A DNA stretch of 64,000 nucleotides. Origin: Paenibacillus tundrae. GTDB taxonomy: Bacteria > Bacillota > Bacilli > Paenibacillales > Paenibacillaceae. Below, piece after piece: positions 25,752 through 34,075 of this stretch. The stretch lies in contig NZ_JAUSTI010000005.1 in NCBI RefSeq assembly GCF_030812775.1, positions 124,001 to 188,000 of the forward strand, in the 5' to 3' direction. The notes below the pieces were generated by a model. That model made no database searches and had not been told where the DNA came from. It was given only the letters and a program-made list of their open reading frames with translations. Every line of letters begins with the position of its first letter. Position 1 is the stretch's first letter. The translations under genes were made by a program, and so were the position numbers.

Positions 25752-26734
25752 GCCTGTATTATTCGCCGCTTGTTTATACGATTCCTGAGCAGGAGGATGG
25801 CTGGCTACTGAAGACCGTGCTACAGCGGCGGCTGCAAATATCCCGTAAACTTTTGTCGAGATTGAAGCTCACGGAACAAGGAATCATGTTAAACGGAGAG
25901 CGTGTGTATATCAGCGTGAAGGTATCCGCGGGGGATCGACTCGAAGTGCGAATGGAGCAAGAAGAATCGGATGACATTTTGCCAGAAGAGCTACCCTTTA
26001 ACATTTTATATGAAGATGAGCATCTGCTTATTGTCAACAAGGATTCGGGCATTATCGTACATCCCACGCATGGGCATTATACAGGCACGCTAGCCAATGG
26101 CGTTGTCCATTATTGGAAGTCCAAAGCAGAGCGCTTCCGCTTCCGTCCGATTCATCGTCTGGATCAGGAGACATCAGGTGTGCTGGCGATAGCCAAAAAC
26201 CCTTATGTGCACCAGCACGTGTCGGAGCAGATGATTGCGGGAACGGTTGATAAAAAGTATATGGCTATTATGCATGGTTGCCCCAGTGAGGCGCAAGGTG
26301 AAGTAGATGGACCGATTGATCGCGATCCAGAAGAGCCTCACCGCCGAATTGTCACACCTGATGGATATGCCGCAAGAACCCTGTACAAAGTGGTAACCAC
26401 ATGGGGAAATGGCAGCGCTAGTGTTGTGAATCTGAAACTGGAGAGTGGCCGAACCCATCAAATTCGTGTGCATATGACATCCATTGGTTGTCCGCTAATT
26501 GGCGATCGGATGTATAAGACATTGCCAAGCGATAGAATCGATGCTGAGACAGAGGCGATGCGAAACGAGCGAGATGGGTGGATTGATCGTCAAGCGTTAC
26601 ATGCCTACGAATTATCGTTCGACCATCCTATTCTGAAGCAGCGGATGACATTCCAGGCACCATTGCCCCCAGATCTGGCAGCGTTGGAGAAACGACTTGA
26701 TGCTGAAGCGCAACCCAGAGAGGATCGGATTTAA
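25748..26734 (+). CDS. RluA-family RNA pseudouridine synthase
   Basis: 328 residues. An S4-like RNA-binding region (about 18-75, LSRLKLTEQGIMLNGERVYISVKV) precedes the catalytic domain (about 85-305), with HRLDQETSGVLAIAK containing the catalytic Asp, ESGRTHQIRVHMTSIGCPLIGD, and a late LHAYELSFDHP. It converts uridine to pseudouridine in rRNA or tRNA; the target is not predictable. Start overlaps the adenosyltransferase stop (ATGA), so the two are translationally coupled. Confidence 0.92.
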   Translation: MSLYYSPLVYTIPEQEDGWLLKTVLQRRLQISRKLLSRLKLTEQGIMLNGERVYISVKVSAGDRLEVRMEQEESDDILPEELPFNILYEDEHLLIVNKDSGIIVHPTHGHYTGTLANGVVHYWKSKAERFRFRPIHRLDQETSGVLAIAKNPYVHQHVSEQMIAGTVDKKYMAIMHGCPSEAQGEVDGPIDRDPEEPHRRIVTPDGYAARTLYKVVTTWGNGSASVVNLKLESGRTHQIRVHMTSIGCPLIGDRMYKTLPSDRIDAETEAMRNERDGWIDRQALHAYELSFDHPILKQRMTFQAPLPPDLAALEKRLDAEAQPREDRI

Positions 26735-26856
26735 AAAATGGATCACTTATGAAGTAAAAACTGCAATGCGATGGTATCGATTTCGAGCGACTTTTGGATT
26801 TGCAAAGCAAACCAAGGGAAGCGAGAAAACGATACCGGAGCATAGGAGGAACAGCA

Positions 26857-27222
26857 ATGAGTCAATTAAAAGTATATCAGTACGCCAAATGCGGGACATG
26901 CCGCAAAGCAGTGAAGTGGCTGGAGGCACAAGAGCATCAGCTAGAGTTAATTCCTATTTTTGATAACCCACCTACTGAAGCTGAGCTTACAGATTTGATC
27001 CAGAAGAGCGGACTTGAGGTTAAGAAATTTTTCAATACCAGCGGAGAGGTCTACAAAGAGCAGCAGCTGAAGGATAAGTTGCCGGGCATGTCGGCCGAAG
27101 AGCAGATTCGTCTGCTAGCTTCGAATGGTCGTCTCATCAAACGTCCCATTGTAACGGATGGAGACAAGGTCACCGTGGGCTTCAAGGAAGATACGTATGA
27201 GCAGGGGTGGAATAACCGCTAA
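26857..27222 (+). CDS. ArsC/Spx-family thioredoxin-fold protein (YusI-like)
   Basis: 121 residues from ATG at 26857 (AGGAGG 7 bases upstream). Thioredoxin-like fold with a CGTC motif (AKCGTCRKAVKWLE), the ArsC-family segment VKKFFNTSGEVYKEQQLKDKL, and RPIVTDGDKVTVGFKED. It belongs to the ArsC/Spx/YffB superfamily; close relatives such as YusI are not proven arsenate reductases. No ars operon neighbours, so a redox or regulatory role is as likely. Ends at the terminator 27275. Confidence 0.85.
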   Translation: MSQLKVYQYAKCGTCRKAVKWLEAQEHQLELIPIFDNPPTEAELTDLIQKSGLEVKKFFNTSGEVYKEQQLKDKLPGMSAEEQIRLLASNGRLIKRPIVTDGDKVTVGFKEDTYEQGWNNR

Positions 27223-27274
27223 GAACTGCGGATAACTTGGATTCTACCGTAACTGTAAAGGTGGTAAAATCGCG

Positions 27275-27306
27275 GCCCTGAATGTTAAGAATTCAGGGCT
27301 TTTTTG
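27275..27306 (+). terminator. Terminator of the ArsC/Spx-like gene
   Basis: GCCCTGAAT / ATTCAGGGC with a small loop and six T residues. Confidence 0.9.
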
Positions 27307-27330
27307 GCTGACCGATAAGTGGTAGAACTA

Positions 27331-27339
27331 TGATATAAT
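27331..27339 (+). promoter_or_regulatory. Extended -10 promoter of the exonuclease gene
   Basis: TGATATAAT about 65 bases before the GTG start; no good -35. Confidence 0.45.
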
Positions 27340-27402
27340 GATAGAGTTCTTTTTGCATTTTATTTTATTGGTTACACACAAGATAGGAGAGAGTAAACAC
27401 AA

Positions 27403-28296
27403 GTGAATCAACGTAATGAACCTACTTTGTTGCTAGTAGACGGTATGGCAGTGTTGTTCCGGGCATTTTACGCAACATCTGCAAGCGGATATATTAGACG
27501 TACAAAGGCAGGCTTGCCCACCAATGCAGTTTACGGATTTATCCGTTATTTCTGGGATGCGGTTCAGACCTTTGGGCCAAGTCACGTCATCTGTTGTTGG
27601 GATATGGGTGGAAAGACGTTTCGTGGCGAAGAGTACGCCGCTTACAAAGGCAATCGTCCCGAAGCTCCAAATGATCTAATTCCGCAGTTTGAGTTAATTC
27701 GCGAAGTCATGGATAGTCTGAATATTCCGAACATTGGAGCAGCTGGATATGAGGCTGACGATTGCATTGGCACGTTAGCGAAATATTACACAGAGCAGAC
27801 AGACATGAATGTAATGGTACTGACGGGTGATCATGACATGTTGCAACTGATTAATGATCGTACAAGCATTATTATTATGAAAAAAGGTCATGGCAACTAC
27901 ATGGTGTACACACCAGAGTCGCTAATGGCGGAGAAACAACTTACACCTCGCCAGGTCATTGATATGAAGGGCTTGATGGGGGATGCAAGTGACAATTATC
28001 CAGGGGTTCGAGGCATTGGTGAGAAGACGGCACTGAAGCTTGTTCAGGAGTATGATTCAATCGAAGGGATTCTGGACAACTTGGATAAGCTTACACCTTC
28101 GGTACGCAAAAAAATTGAGAATGATCTGGACATGCTTCATCTGTCCCGCAAATTAGCAGAGATTCACTGCGCGGTTCCAGTTGCATGTGCACTGGATATG
28201 TGTGAATTACGTCTGGATCCGGATATGGTGATGGACAAGTTTGAACAACTTGAGATGAAGAGCCTTGGCTCTTGGATGGGAGTGGCAATAGGGTGA
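27403..28296 (+). CDS. 5'-3' exonuclease of the PolI/FEN family (YpcP-like)
   Basis: 297 residues from a GTG start, the size of B. subtilis YpcP. It contains only the 5'-nuclease domain: LLLVDGMAVLFRAFYA, CWDMGGKTFR, AGYEADDCIGTLAKYY, LTGDHDMLQL, and the DNA-binding helix-hairpin-helix GLMGDASDNYPGVRGIGEKTA. The conserved acidic residues are metal ligands. It removes RNA primers or flaps during replication and repair. Overlaps the next gene by four bases (GTGA). Confidence 0.93.
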   Translation: MNQRNEPTLLLVDGMAVLFRAFYATSASGYIRRTKAGLPTNAVYGFIRYFWDAVQTFGPSHVICCWDMGGKTFRGEEYAAYKGNRPEAPNDLIPQFELIREVMDSLNIPNIGAAGYEADDCIGTLAKYYTEQTDMNVMVLTGDHDMLQLINDRTSIIIMKKGHGNYMVYTPESLMAEKQLTPRQVIDMKGLMGDASDNYPGVRGIGEKTALKLVQEYDSIEGILDNLDKLTPSVRKKIENDLDMLHLSRKLAEIHCAVPVACALDMCELRLDPDMVMDKFEQLEMKSLGSWMGVAIG

Positions 28297-29408
28297 GCAG
28301 TATTCAAACACGAAGATCAAGTAAGAGATGGTGGACAGGAGCTATGGCTCTTGTCCTGGCTTTACCGGTATTATTGTCAGGGGCAGTAAGTGCTCCACAG
28401 ACAGTCGAAGCCAAAGCAGCAATCAGTACAAAAGTGCAGAAAGTAAAAGCAGCAGGACGAAGTTTCACCGTGCAAACGGTTAGTATTCCAAAAGGCACAC
28501 CAGTGACAGTAGGATTAGCGAAAAAGCAGGTAGGACAGACCGCAACATTGCCTTCCATTGTCAAAGCGTATGGGGCGCAAGCCGCGATTAACGGAGCTTT
28601 CTTTGAGGCTTATAATGGTGCTCCAGATCCATATGGCATGTTAATAGCGAATGGTAAAGTAATACATATAGGAAGATACGGTACAAGCATTGGTTTTAAA
28701 GAAGATGGCACAGCTATTATGGATTCACTTCGTGTGAACTTAACAGGCATGGTAACGACGCCAGAAGGCAAATCCCGCAGTTGGTACGCTACCTTTATTA
28801 ACAGAACCCCTTCAGCAAATGCAAGCATTACGATGCTGTATACGCCCGAGCGTGGTTCAAAGGTTGGGTTCAAAGGTGGTACAGCAGTAGTGATCGAGAA
28901 AGGGATCGTGACGAAAAAAGTACCGAATACCAATATTGCCATTCCGAAGAATGGCTCAGTTCTGGTCTTCACAGGTAGCCACAAATCGAACGCCGATCGT
29001 TTCGTAGTTGGCTCCACCGTTGAGATGAATTACAAGTACACGAATGCAGCAGGCAAGGAAATTCCTTGGGATGAAGTTGTTACTGCTGTTGGTGCCGGTC
29101 CGCGTCTCGTCAAGGATGGGAAGATTTCGATTAATCCAGCAAGTGAGGGCTTCAAGGATCCGAAAATTCTCAACGCCTCTGGTGCAAGAAGTGGAATTGC
29201 CATTATGGGCGATGGTTCGGTTCTTCTGGCAACCGTTTCCGGTGCAACAATGAAGGAATGGGCTGCTGTGATGCAGAAGCTTGGAGCGAAGCAAGCGATG
29301 AATCTGGATGGTGGTGCATCTTCAGGTATGTATGCTGGTGGTAAAATGCTCACTTCGCCTGGTCGCTTGTTAAGCAACACACTCGTTTTTGGTGGCTCCG
29401 TTAAATAA
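28293..29408 (+). CDS. Secreted phosphodiester glycosidase (NAGPA) domain protein
   Basis: 371 residues from GTG at 28293, which overlaps the exonuclease stop and has GGGAGTGG upstream. Basic N-terminus and hydrophobic stretch (about 14-35, ending near SGAVSAPQTVEAKA) form a signal peptide. The NAGPA-like domain shows AAINGAFFEAYNGAPDPYGM, VVTAVGAGPRLVKDG and NLDGGASSGMYAGG near the C-terminus. Such enzymes act on sugar phosphodiesters in capsule, teichoic acid or exopolysaccharide; the substrate is unknown. Confidence 0.88.
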   Translation: MSSIQTRRSSKRWWTGAMALVLALPVLLSGAVSAPQTVEAKAAISTKVQKVKAAGRSFTVQTVSIPKGTPVTVGLAKKQVGQTATLPSIVKAYGAQAAINGAFFEAYNGAPDPYGMLIANGKVIHIGRYGTSIGFKEDGTAIMDSLRVNLTGMVTTPEGKSRSWYATFINRTPSANASITMLYTPERGSKVGFKGGTAVVIEKGIVTKKVPNTNIAIPKNGSVLVFTGSHKSNADRFVVGSTVEMNYKYTNAAGKEIPWDEVVTAVGAGPRLVKDGKISINPASEGFKDPKILNASGARSGIAIMGDGSVLLATVSGATMKEWAAVMQKLGAKQAMNLDGGASSGMYAGGKMLTSPGRLLSNTLVFGGSVK

Positions 29409-29439
29409 TCCGTGAACAATGAAAGGGAGGAATGCACAA

Positions 29440-30135
29440 ATGAAACTCACACAACCATCCGAATTGGGCGATAGCCCTACAGCTGTCCTTTCTCTAAATG
29501 TGGGTCAGCCTAAACCTTTGCCTGGTCAAAAACGTGAAGTGCTGAGCGGAATTGTGAAGACTCCCGTTTCTAGTCCAGTTTTCTTGTCATTCACGGGCAT
29601 GACTGGGGATGCTCAGGCTGATCTAGAGCACCACGGGGGACCCGACAAGGCGGTTTGTGTGTATGACCATAGCCGTTATCCATTGCTGGAGCAATTGATG
29701 GATCGAAAGCTGGAGTGGGGAGCTTGTGGCGAAAATTTGACGGTCGAGGGCTGTGCAGAGGATCTGGTGCGGATTGGCGATGTGTATCAATTAGGTGATG
29801 CTCTGGTTCAAGTTAGTCAGCCCAGACAACCTTGCTTCAAGTTGGCAGCTCGATATGACTACAAGGGTTTGCCCGTATATTTTCAGGAAAGTGGACATAC
29901 CGGCTTTTATTTCCGTGTGTTACAAGAAGGAGAAGTGAAGCCAGAGTCTGTGTTCAAACGAATCAGCACGGATTTAACTTCCATGACAATTCTGGAAGCG
30001 AACCGGGTGATGCATCAGGGTAAACAGGACGCGGAAGGCATTCGTGCCTTGCTAGCCATTACAACCCTCTCGGACAGCTGGAGACAAACGTTGGTAAACC
30101 GTTTGAACAAGCTGGAAGGCGAGTCGTTGGATTGA
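29440..30135 (+). CDS. MOSC-domain protein (YiiM/YflK-like)
   Basis: 231 residues from ATG at 29440, with GGGAGG upstream. MOSC core with FTGMTGDAQADLEHHGGPDKAV, SRYPLLEQL, ACGENLTVEG, IGDVYQLGDALVQVSQPRQPC, where the Cys is the likely molybdenum-cofactor sulfur ligand. A 3-alpha tail (LTILEANRVMHQ-like, about 185-225) is typical of YiiM. Members reduce N-hydroxylated base analogues or handle Moco; the substrate here is not known. Confidence 0.9.
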   Translation: MKLTQPSELGDSPTAVLSLNVGQPKPLPGQKREVLSGIVKTPVSSPVFLSFTGMTGDAQADLEHHGGPDKAVCVYDHSRYPLLEQLMDRKLEWGACGENLTVEGCAEDLVRIGDVYQLGDALVQVSQPRQPCFKLAARYDYKGLPVYFQESGHTGFYFRVLQEGEVKPESVFKRISTDLTSMTILEANRVMHQGKQDAEGIRALLAITTLSDSWRQTLVNRLNKLEGESLD

Positions 30136-30198
30136 ACGAGTAGAGTGATCGATGACAGAATGAAATTCCTTTTACATTAATTGAGGAGTGTGACGAAC

Positions 30199-31077
30199 AT
30201 GACGATCTTAGGCGCGATTGAAGCTGGAGGCACGAAGTTTGTATGTGGTATTGGAAATGAAAAGGGAGAAGTGTTGGAACGAGCTAGCTTCCCTACAACA
30301 ACCCCCGAAGAAACGATGGCACAAGTCATTGCTTTCTTTGAAGGCAAAAATATTGAAGCATTAGGTGTGGGTTCTTTTGGTCCAATCGATCCGATTGAAG
30401 GTAGTCCAACGTACGGATACATTACAACTACACCCAAACCGCATTGGGGGCAATATAACCTTATTGGCAAATTGAAGGAACATTATGATGTGCCAATGAC
30501 GTTTGATACCGATGTCAATGGGGCTGCACTTGGTGAAGCGACTTGGGGTGCAGCCAAAGGCTTAGACAGTTGCCTGTATATTACGGTGGGTACAGGAATT
30601 GGTGCAGGTGCTGTAGTTTCTGGTCAAATGGTACATGGATTGTCTCATCCAGAGATGGGACATATCATCGTACGTAGACATCCGGAGGATACTTTTGAAG
30701 GGTTCTGTCCTTATCATAACGATTGCTTAGAAGGACTTGCTGCAGGTCCAGCGATTAACAAACGATGGGAACAACCAGCTTATGAGTTATCACCGGATCA
30801 CAAAGCATGGGAGATCGAAGCTCATTACTTGGCGCACGCACTTATGAACTATGTTCTGATTCTCTCCCCACAGAAAATTGTGATGGGCGGCGGTGTGATG
30901 AAGCAGGAACAACTCTTCCCGCTTGTACGCAAAAAATTACAGGAATTGCTTAACGGCTATGTACAGCACCCAGCACTTCAGGCCGATATTGATCAATATG
31001 TGGTTTCACCGGGTCTTGGAGATAATGCAGGATTGTGCGGCTCCTTGGCGCTTGCGAAGCTTGCACTAGATAAGTAA
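30199..31077 (+). CDS. ROK-family fructokinase
   Basis: 292 residues from ATG at 30199. ROK features: ATP-binding GAIEAGGTKFVCGIG, catalytic Asp in FDTDVNGAALGEATWGA, phosphate loop TVGTGIGAGAV, and the zinc-binding segment HPEMGHIIVRRHPED with FCPYHNDCLEGLAAGPA, all standard for bacterial fructokinases such as GmuE. It phosphorylates fructose (or mannose) at C6 with ATP. No sugar transporter genes adjoin, so it may be a housekeeping hexokinase. Confidence 0.9.
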   Translation: MTILGAIEAGGTKFVCGIGNEKGEVLERASFPTTTPEETMAQVIAFFEGKNIEALGVGSFGPIDPIEGSPTYGYITTTPKPHWGQYNLIGKLKEHYDVPMTFDTDVNGAALGEATWGAAKGLDSCLYITVGTGIGAGAVVSGQMVHGLSHPEMGHIIVRRHPEDTFEGFCPYHNDCLEGLAAGPAINKRWEQPAYELSPDHKAWEIEAHYLAHALMNYVLILSPQKIVMGGGVMKQEQLFPLVRKKLQELLNGYVQHPALQADIDQYVVSPGLGDNAGLCGSLALAKLALDK

Positions 31078-31157
31078 GGTATACTGCACGGAATGATTGA
31101 CGAATTTTTCCAATATGGTATGATATAAGCAACAGCATAGCACGGTTTGTTGAGGAA

Positions 31158-31199
31158 GCACCTCTCTTGCATTCATTTTGCAGGAGGGGTGTTTTTTTA
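31158..31199 (+). terminator. Terminator of the fructokinase gene
   Basis: GCACCTCTCTTGC / GCAGGAGGGGTGT with a 9-base loop and seven T residues. Confidence 0.88.
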
Positions 31200-31270
31200 T
31201 GCCTTTTTTAAGGTGATGGAAGGTAAGCCTTACAAGCGGTGTCGCTGAAACTCGAAGGAGGGATTGACCA

Positions 31271-32272
31271 ATGGAAGTCATTTTTATGAACAGATTAGCA
31301 AGAATTACAGATCAGAATGAAGAGCTCGCACAGGTGTGGATTGGCGAAGAAGAAGGAGCATGGCATCTGGGTTGGAGTTTGTATGAGGAAGGGGATCGAG
31401 AGGATACGGTTTGGTATGAGGGCAGTTCGTGGGAAGAGCTTATGCATATTTATCGGCATCAACTAGCACTACAGATGAGTGCAGGGTTCCGACCGTTACT
31501 GCAAGGGTTATTTCATGAAATTGAAGAGCTGCGATCACGAAATTATGGCGGACAACGGCTCCAATGTTACAGTGAATTGTATGCCAATGAGACATTGTAC
31601 GAAGACTTATGCGCATGGCGTAGAAAGAGAGCGGCATCTGACCGAAAAGCACCTTATTTTATTGCCACGAACCGGTTGCTTCGCATGATTAGTTCGTATG
31701 TGCCACTGACAATGGATGAACTGATGCAATTGCCGGGTGTTGGAGAGAGCAAGGCCTCCGAGTATGGTCAAGCATGGCTGGAGCTAACGAACGGAGTGGA
31801 GCGTTCCACCGTATTTCCACTCGACTGGGTATACTCTGCATTGAAAGAAGAGGAGTATGAGAACTGGTTGTATCGACAGAAAGAGCAGAAGTATAAGCAG
31901 GAACTAGATAAGTTCAAGACTCGCAAGCAAGTACTGGAAGGTATGAAGGAAGGACATACGTTAGAGGAGATTGTTAACCGTTCGGGATTGTCACGTCGAG
32001 AGCTAATCGAATTACTGGAGATCTTGGATTTAGAGGGATATGATACGGATTGTCTTCTTGATGCAGAACTTGCGATTATGCCTGAACAAGAACAGGAGGC
32101 CGTTTGGAACGCCTATGAGGAACTAGGAGACGCGTTTCTGAAGCCTGTGCTACATAAAGTATATGGGGAAGAGAAACCAGGTGGAAGTAGCCTGGAGCAA
32201 GTATATGAGAAACTTCGTATGATCCGGATTCGTTATCGTCGTCATGTGGAGACGGAGCAGAACGTCAGTTAA
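31271..32272 (+). CDS. HRDC-domain protein with a C-terminal helix-turn-helix region
   Basis: 333 residues; GGAGGG lies 8 bases before the ATG. The central part is an HRDC domain (about 112-180): AWRRKRAASDRKAPYFIATN, then LMQLPGVGESKASEYGQAW, as at the end of RecQ and RNase D. A charged helical linker follows (about 195-235) and then a region resembling a helix-turn-helix (HTLEEIVNRSGLSRRELIEL). No helicase or nuclease motifs are present, so this is a stand-alone nucleic-acid-binding protein of unknown function. Confidence 0.75.
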   Translation: MEVIFMNRLARITDQNEELAQVWIGEEEGAWHLGWSLYEEGDREDTVWYEGSSWEELMHIYRHQLALQMSAGFRPLLQGLFHEIEELRSRNYGGQRLQCYSELYANETLYEDLCAWRRKRAASDRKAPYFIATNRLLRMISSYVPLTMDELMQLPGVGESKASEYGQAWLELTNGVERSTVFPLDWVYSALKEEEYENWLYRQKEQKYKQELDKFKTRKQVLEGMKEGHTLEEIVNRSGLSRRELIELLEILDLEGYDTDCLLDAELAIMPEQEQEAVWNAYEELGDAFLKPVLHKVYGEEKPGGSSLEQVYEKLRMIRIRYRRHVETEQNVS

Positions 32273-32289
32273 TGTGCAAATAGACCAAA

Positions 32290-32340
32290 AAAAAGACGAG
32301 GCCGTAATCCCAATAGGGAGGCTTCGTCTTCTATTTTCTT
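32290..32340. terminator. Bidirectional terminator between the HRDC gene and corA
   Basis: AAGACGAGGCC / GGCTTCGTCTT around a 16-base loop. On the minus strand it is followed by eight T residues (strong for corA); on the plus strand by CTATTTTC (weaker). Confidence 0.88.
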
Positions 32341-32363
32341 TGATATGTTCATTCCGAGTCTAA

Positions 32364-33299
32364 TCAGATCCAGTCTTTTTTGCGGAAAATGAAGAACATA
32401 CTCAGGCCAAGTGTTACCATAAGCCCAATCACGACAAAGTATGAATACTTCCAGTGCAATTCTGGCATAAATTCGAAGTTCATCCCATAGATACCGGTAA
32501 TAACGGTCAAGGGCATGAACACTGTCGTGATGGCGGTAAACACACGCATGATCTCATTCGCTCGGTTAGCGATACTGGATTGATAAGCTTCACGTAAGTT
32601 GCCCATCAGATCCCGATAAGTTTCGAATGTCTCGGATATTTTCACTGCATTCTCATAAATGTCGCTGAAGTATTTCTGCAATTGATCATCAATGAGACGA
32701 AGGTCTTTTTTGTTGAGTGTATTAATGACCTCTTTTTGAGGGCCAAGCACTTTTTTGAGCCATAGAATCTCACTACGAAGCCCGATTATTTCGTTTAGGT
32801 GAGATTTTTTGGTGTGCATCAGAATATCTTCCTCAAGCTTTTCGATCCGTGCCTCAATCCGATCACCGACAGTAAAATAATTATCGACAATTAAGTCGAC
32901 CAGCAAATATAACAGACGATCCGGAGTGCTGACTTCCTGCTCCCATAGAATAGGTTTTAACGTTCGCAGCTCACTAACTTTCTGTTTGGTCACACTGATA
33001 ATGAAATGTCTGCCCAAGAACAGGTTGACGGCACGTAAAAATATCTCTTCATCATCAAAACGAATGCTATTAATGACAATAAAATAATGACTTTCATAAA
33101 TTTCGATCTTCGGACGTTGTTCCTCGTCACTTAAGCAGTCTTCCACCGCTAGGTCATGCATCATAAATAGCGGCTGAAGCACGGCCAGATCATCCACATC
33201 TGCATCAATCCAGTAAAAGCCCTCCGCTGGTGGAGTCAGCGCTTGCTGAATATCATCCACTGGGATAAATACACCGTTGTTTACCAACCGGATTTTCAT
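32364..33299 (-). CDS. corA: CorA-family Mg2+/Co2+ channel
   Basis: 311 residues from ATG at 33299 (AAGGAG 8 bases upstream). A large cytoplasmic N-terminal domain (about 1-245) is rich in acidic residues that form the Mg2+-sensing sites in this family. Two C-terminal membrane helices follow, with the signature YGMNFEFMPEL between them (selectivity loop) and a basic end FRKKDW. Pentameric channel for Mg2+ uptake. The 254-base leader upstream carries a promoter, a small ORF and an attenuator-like structure (separate entries), suggesting regulated expression. Confidence 0.95.
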   Translation of the reverse strand: MKIRLVNNGVFIPVDDIQQALTPPAEGFYWIDADVDDLAVLQPLFMMHDLAVEDCLSDEEQRPKIEIYESHYFIVINSIRFDDEEIFLRAVNLFLGRHFIISVTKQKVSELRTLKPILWEQEVSTPDRLLYLLVDLIVDNYFTVGDRIEARIEKLEEDILMHTKKSHLNEIIGLRSEILWLKKVLGPQKEVINTLNKKDLRLIDDQLQKYFSDIYENAVKISETFETYRDLMGNLREAYQSSIANRANEIMRVFTAITTVFMPLTVITGIYGMNFEFMPELHWKYSYFVVIGLMVTLGLSMFFIFRKKDWI

Positions 33300-33320
33300 C
33301 GTTATCGACTCCTTCTGCAC

Positions 33321-33335
33321 CCGCCAGGTTGGCGG
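33321..33335 (-). other. Hairpin just upstream of the corA ribosome site
   Basis: CCGCCAACCTGGCGG, a perfect 6-base stem with a 3-base loop, 12-13 bases before AAGGAG. No T-run. It may influence translation initiation. Confidence 0.5.
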
Positions 33336-33354
33336 TTCTTCATCATTATGGGCG

Positions 33355-33397
33355 CAAAAAGAAGAGATCAGCCGGTCGGCAGCGGAGCCTGGTGATC
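33355..33397 (-). terminator. Intrinsic terminator in the corA leader (attenuator)
   Basis: Minus strand: GATCACCAGG (33397-33388), 12-base loop, CCGGCTGATC (33375-33366), then TCTTCTTTTT. The loop contains CCGCTGCC, which can instead pair with GGCAGCGG inside the upstream ORF (33444-33437). A GCC/GGC pair extends that alternative helix into the terminator's 3' arm. The two folds exclude each other. Confidence 0.65.
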
Positions 33398-33412
33398 AGG
33401 TCTGCGTTCGCT

Positions 33413-33517
33413 CTATATGCAAACGGAAGTAACGTCCCGCTGCCGGCATGCTGATGTCAATTCTCTATGCTGTTTGTCGGAATTCGGATGCCAGTCAGGC
33501 CTCGGGTCGCCATCCAT
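33413..33517 (-). CDS. Upstream ORF in the corA leader (34-residue Asp/Pro-rich leader peptide)
   Basis: ATG at 33517, TAG at 33415-33413, AGAGGTG ribosome site 9 bases upstream and in the loop of a TTATGT / ACATAA hairpin (33521-33540). The peptide begins MDGDPRPDWHPNSDKQ, with Asp or Pro at positions 2, 4, 5, 7, 8 and 11. Such acidic/proline N-termini destabilise translating ribosomes when Mg2+ is low, as shown for enterobacterial MgtL. Codons 24-27 contain one arm of the alternative hairpin that competes with the terminator. Translation and function are inference. Confidence 0.5.
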   Translation of the reverse strand: MDGDPRPDWHPNSDKQHRELTSACRQRDVTSVCI

Positions 33518-33559
33518 TGATTATGTCACCTCTCACATAAGGGTTTACAACACCTGTTT

Positions 33560-33588
33560 AGTATACCGCTGGTCCAAGGTGCTTTCAA
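33560..33588 (-). promoter_or_regulatory. Sigma-A promoter of corA
   Basis: Minus strand TTGAAA, 17 bases, TATACT. Predicted start near 33553 gives a 254-base leader before the corA ATG. Confidence 0.8.
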
Positions 33589-33681
33589 GCGCAAAAATGT
33601 GTCTATTTCGCGCCCTGAGGCAGTGTATGATAGGAGGTGAAAAACGGTTCCGAGAAGTAGAAACTTAGGATGAACTGTAGC

Positions 33682-33710
33682 TTGACGTGAACGAATTAAT
33701 GTTTTAAAGT
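33682..33710 (+). promoter_or_regulatory. Promoter of the methionine operon
   Basis: TTGACG, 17 bases, TAAAGT, about 40 bases upstream of the SAM riboswitch. Confidence 0.6.
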
Positions 33711-33752
33711 AAACGGAAAGCAATTAAATTTCAAAAATTAAATACAGCGAAA

Positions 33753-33932
33753 TCTTATCAAGAGTAGGTGGAGGGACTGGCCCGATGAAACCCGGCAACC
33801 GGCGGTATACCGCACGGTGCTAATTCTTGCAGCGACTATGTACCCAAGAGGTACTGTTGTAACTGAGAGATGAGAGAGGCGCATATCTATTTACATATGA
33901 CCTTTCTCGGAATCCGAGGAAGGTCTTTGTTA
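33753..33932 (+). promoter_or_regulatory. SAM-I riboswitch (S-box) of metA-metI-metC
   Basis: Conserved S-box core: TTATCAAGAG, GGTGGAGGGACTGGCCC, GATGAAACCCGGCAACC, then GGTGCTAATTC and the closing AGAGATGAGAG. The expression platform is a terminator (GACCTTTCTCGG / CCGAGGAAGGTC, 33899-33925) followed by TTTGTT. With SAM bound, transcription stops here; when methionine/SAM is scarce the operon is expressed. Confidence 0.97.
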
Positions 33933-34075
33933 TATGCCCCGACTTCTCAGCAATGATTTTCGCTAAGGAACTTGAGCCTGTCTCACGGCATTAGACCTAG
34001 GATTCTATGCTTGTAGAGCAAGCCCATGGCAGCGTATGCTGCAATCTATTTATGCTCAAGGAGGAGTTAGACACC

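Noticed and set aside
33299..33553. M-box (Mg2+ riboswitch), NiCo or yybP-ykoY riboswitch in the corA leader
   Set aside because: None of their conserved cores was found; the leader instead shows a small ORF and an attenuator.
33511..33569. Alternative short frame starting at the second ATG of the corA leader (18 codons, MATRGLTGIRIP)
   Set aside because: It is out of frame with the better-placed ATG at 33517 and has poorer spacing to the ribosome site.
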